A DNA stretch of 13,537 nucleotides, taken from UBA5336 sp964625835. GTDB lineage: Bacteria > Pseudomonadota > Alphaproteobacteria > Caulobacterales > Hyphomonadaceae. The notes beneath the pieces are model-generated. The model did not search any database. It was not told the DNA's origin and worked only from the letters and a program-made list of their open reading frames with translations. Positions 13,478 to 13,537 of this stretch are shown here, in pieces. Numbering within the stretch: the stretch's first letter is position 1; the number at the start of each line of letters is the position of its first letter. The stretch spans positions 1 to 13,537 of the forward strand of contig CAZVES010000079.1 in assembly GCA_964625835.1 (NCBI GenBank), given 5' to 3'. The position numbers and the translations under genes were made by a program.

Positions 13478-13537
13478 TTGCGGCATCATTTGAAGCGACA
13501 ATTCGCTCCACCCGCCGCGCCGCATCCGCCAGCACGC

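Larger units (their letters stand above)
13124..13537. other. Gene-free, repeat-rich right end
   Basis: No frame here has a ribosome site and family-like protein sequence. Open frames exist on both strands, but their products (rich in Arg, Pro, Ala) are those typical of translated repeats. The stretch contains a motif CCTGAGCGAAGACGAAGGAT (13150-13169) familiar from dispersed repeats in alphaproteobacteria, and three hairpins listed separately. It looks like a stack of intergenic repeats. Confidence 0.6.

Noticed and set aside
11882..13525. A 547-codon minus-strand open frame running across the N gap
   Set aside because: It joins a piece of sbtA antiframe, the unknown bases, the real carbonic anhydrase start and the antisense of the TetR gene and repeats. 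Only 12212-12382 has recognisable protein sequence.
1..13537. Search for CRISPR arrays, tRNA/rRNA genes, transposases and phage genes
   Set aside because: No regularly spaced direct repeats, cloverleaf or rRNA sequence, or mobile-element protein was seen on either strand.

Overview
The window is GC-rich chromosomal DNA from a heterotrophic alphaproteobacterium. That placement rests on the types of 3-hydroxybutyrate dehydrogenase, type 2 OMP decarboxylase, DUF350 protein and quinohemoprotein alcohol dehydrogenase, and on alphaproteobacterial-style palindromic repeats at the right end. The genus cannot be fixed from the sequence alone. It is a scaffold: a run of exactly 100 N at 12112-12211 is a conventional placeholder for a gap of unknown size.

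Layout. Bases 1-165 (minus) hold the start of proB (glutamate 5-kinase), cut by the window edge. A 243-base divergent promoter region follows, then on the plus strand proC (409-1188), proA (1222-2484) and the Na+/proline symporter putP (2560-4071). Together these give all three enzymes of glutamate-to-proline synthesis next to the importer of the product. Next is a decayed gene (4142-4673): a lipoprotein signal peptide, an acidic linker and a Dps/ferritin-like domain that no longer share one reading frame.

From 9795 down to 4664 the minus strand carries a DUF350 membrane protein, a membrane-anchored trypsin-like protease, pyrF coupled to the protease by a TTGA stop/start overlap, a lipoprotein-type PQQ alcohol dehydrogenase with a C-terminal cytochrome c domain, a strong intrinsic terminator, and a small membrane-anchored TerB-like protein. 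A 3-hydroxybutyrate dehydrogenase gene (9901-10683, plus) diverges from the DUF350 gene through closely packed promoter elements.

The right part is the most interesting. On the minus strand, from 12382 down to 10700, lie the start of a beta-carbonic anhydrase (interrupted by the N gap), an SbtA-type sodium/bicarbonate permease and an SbtB-type PII-like regulator. This looks like a compact inorganic-carbon uptake module in an organism whose visible genes are otherwise heterotrophic. A TetR-family regulator (12539-13123, plus) diverges from the carbonic anhydrase. The region between them holds a tandem 10-bp repeat and a 14-bp palindrome that could be operators. The last ~410 bases contain no gene and are rich in dispersed palindromic repeats.

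No tRNA, rRNA, CRISPR array, transposase or attachment site was seen.
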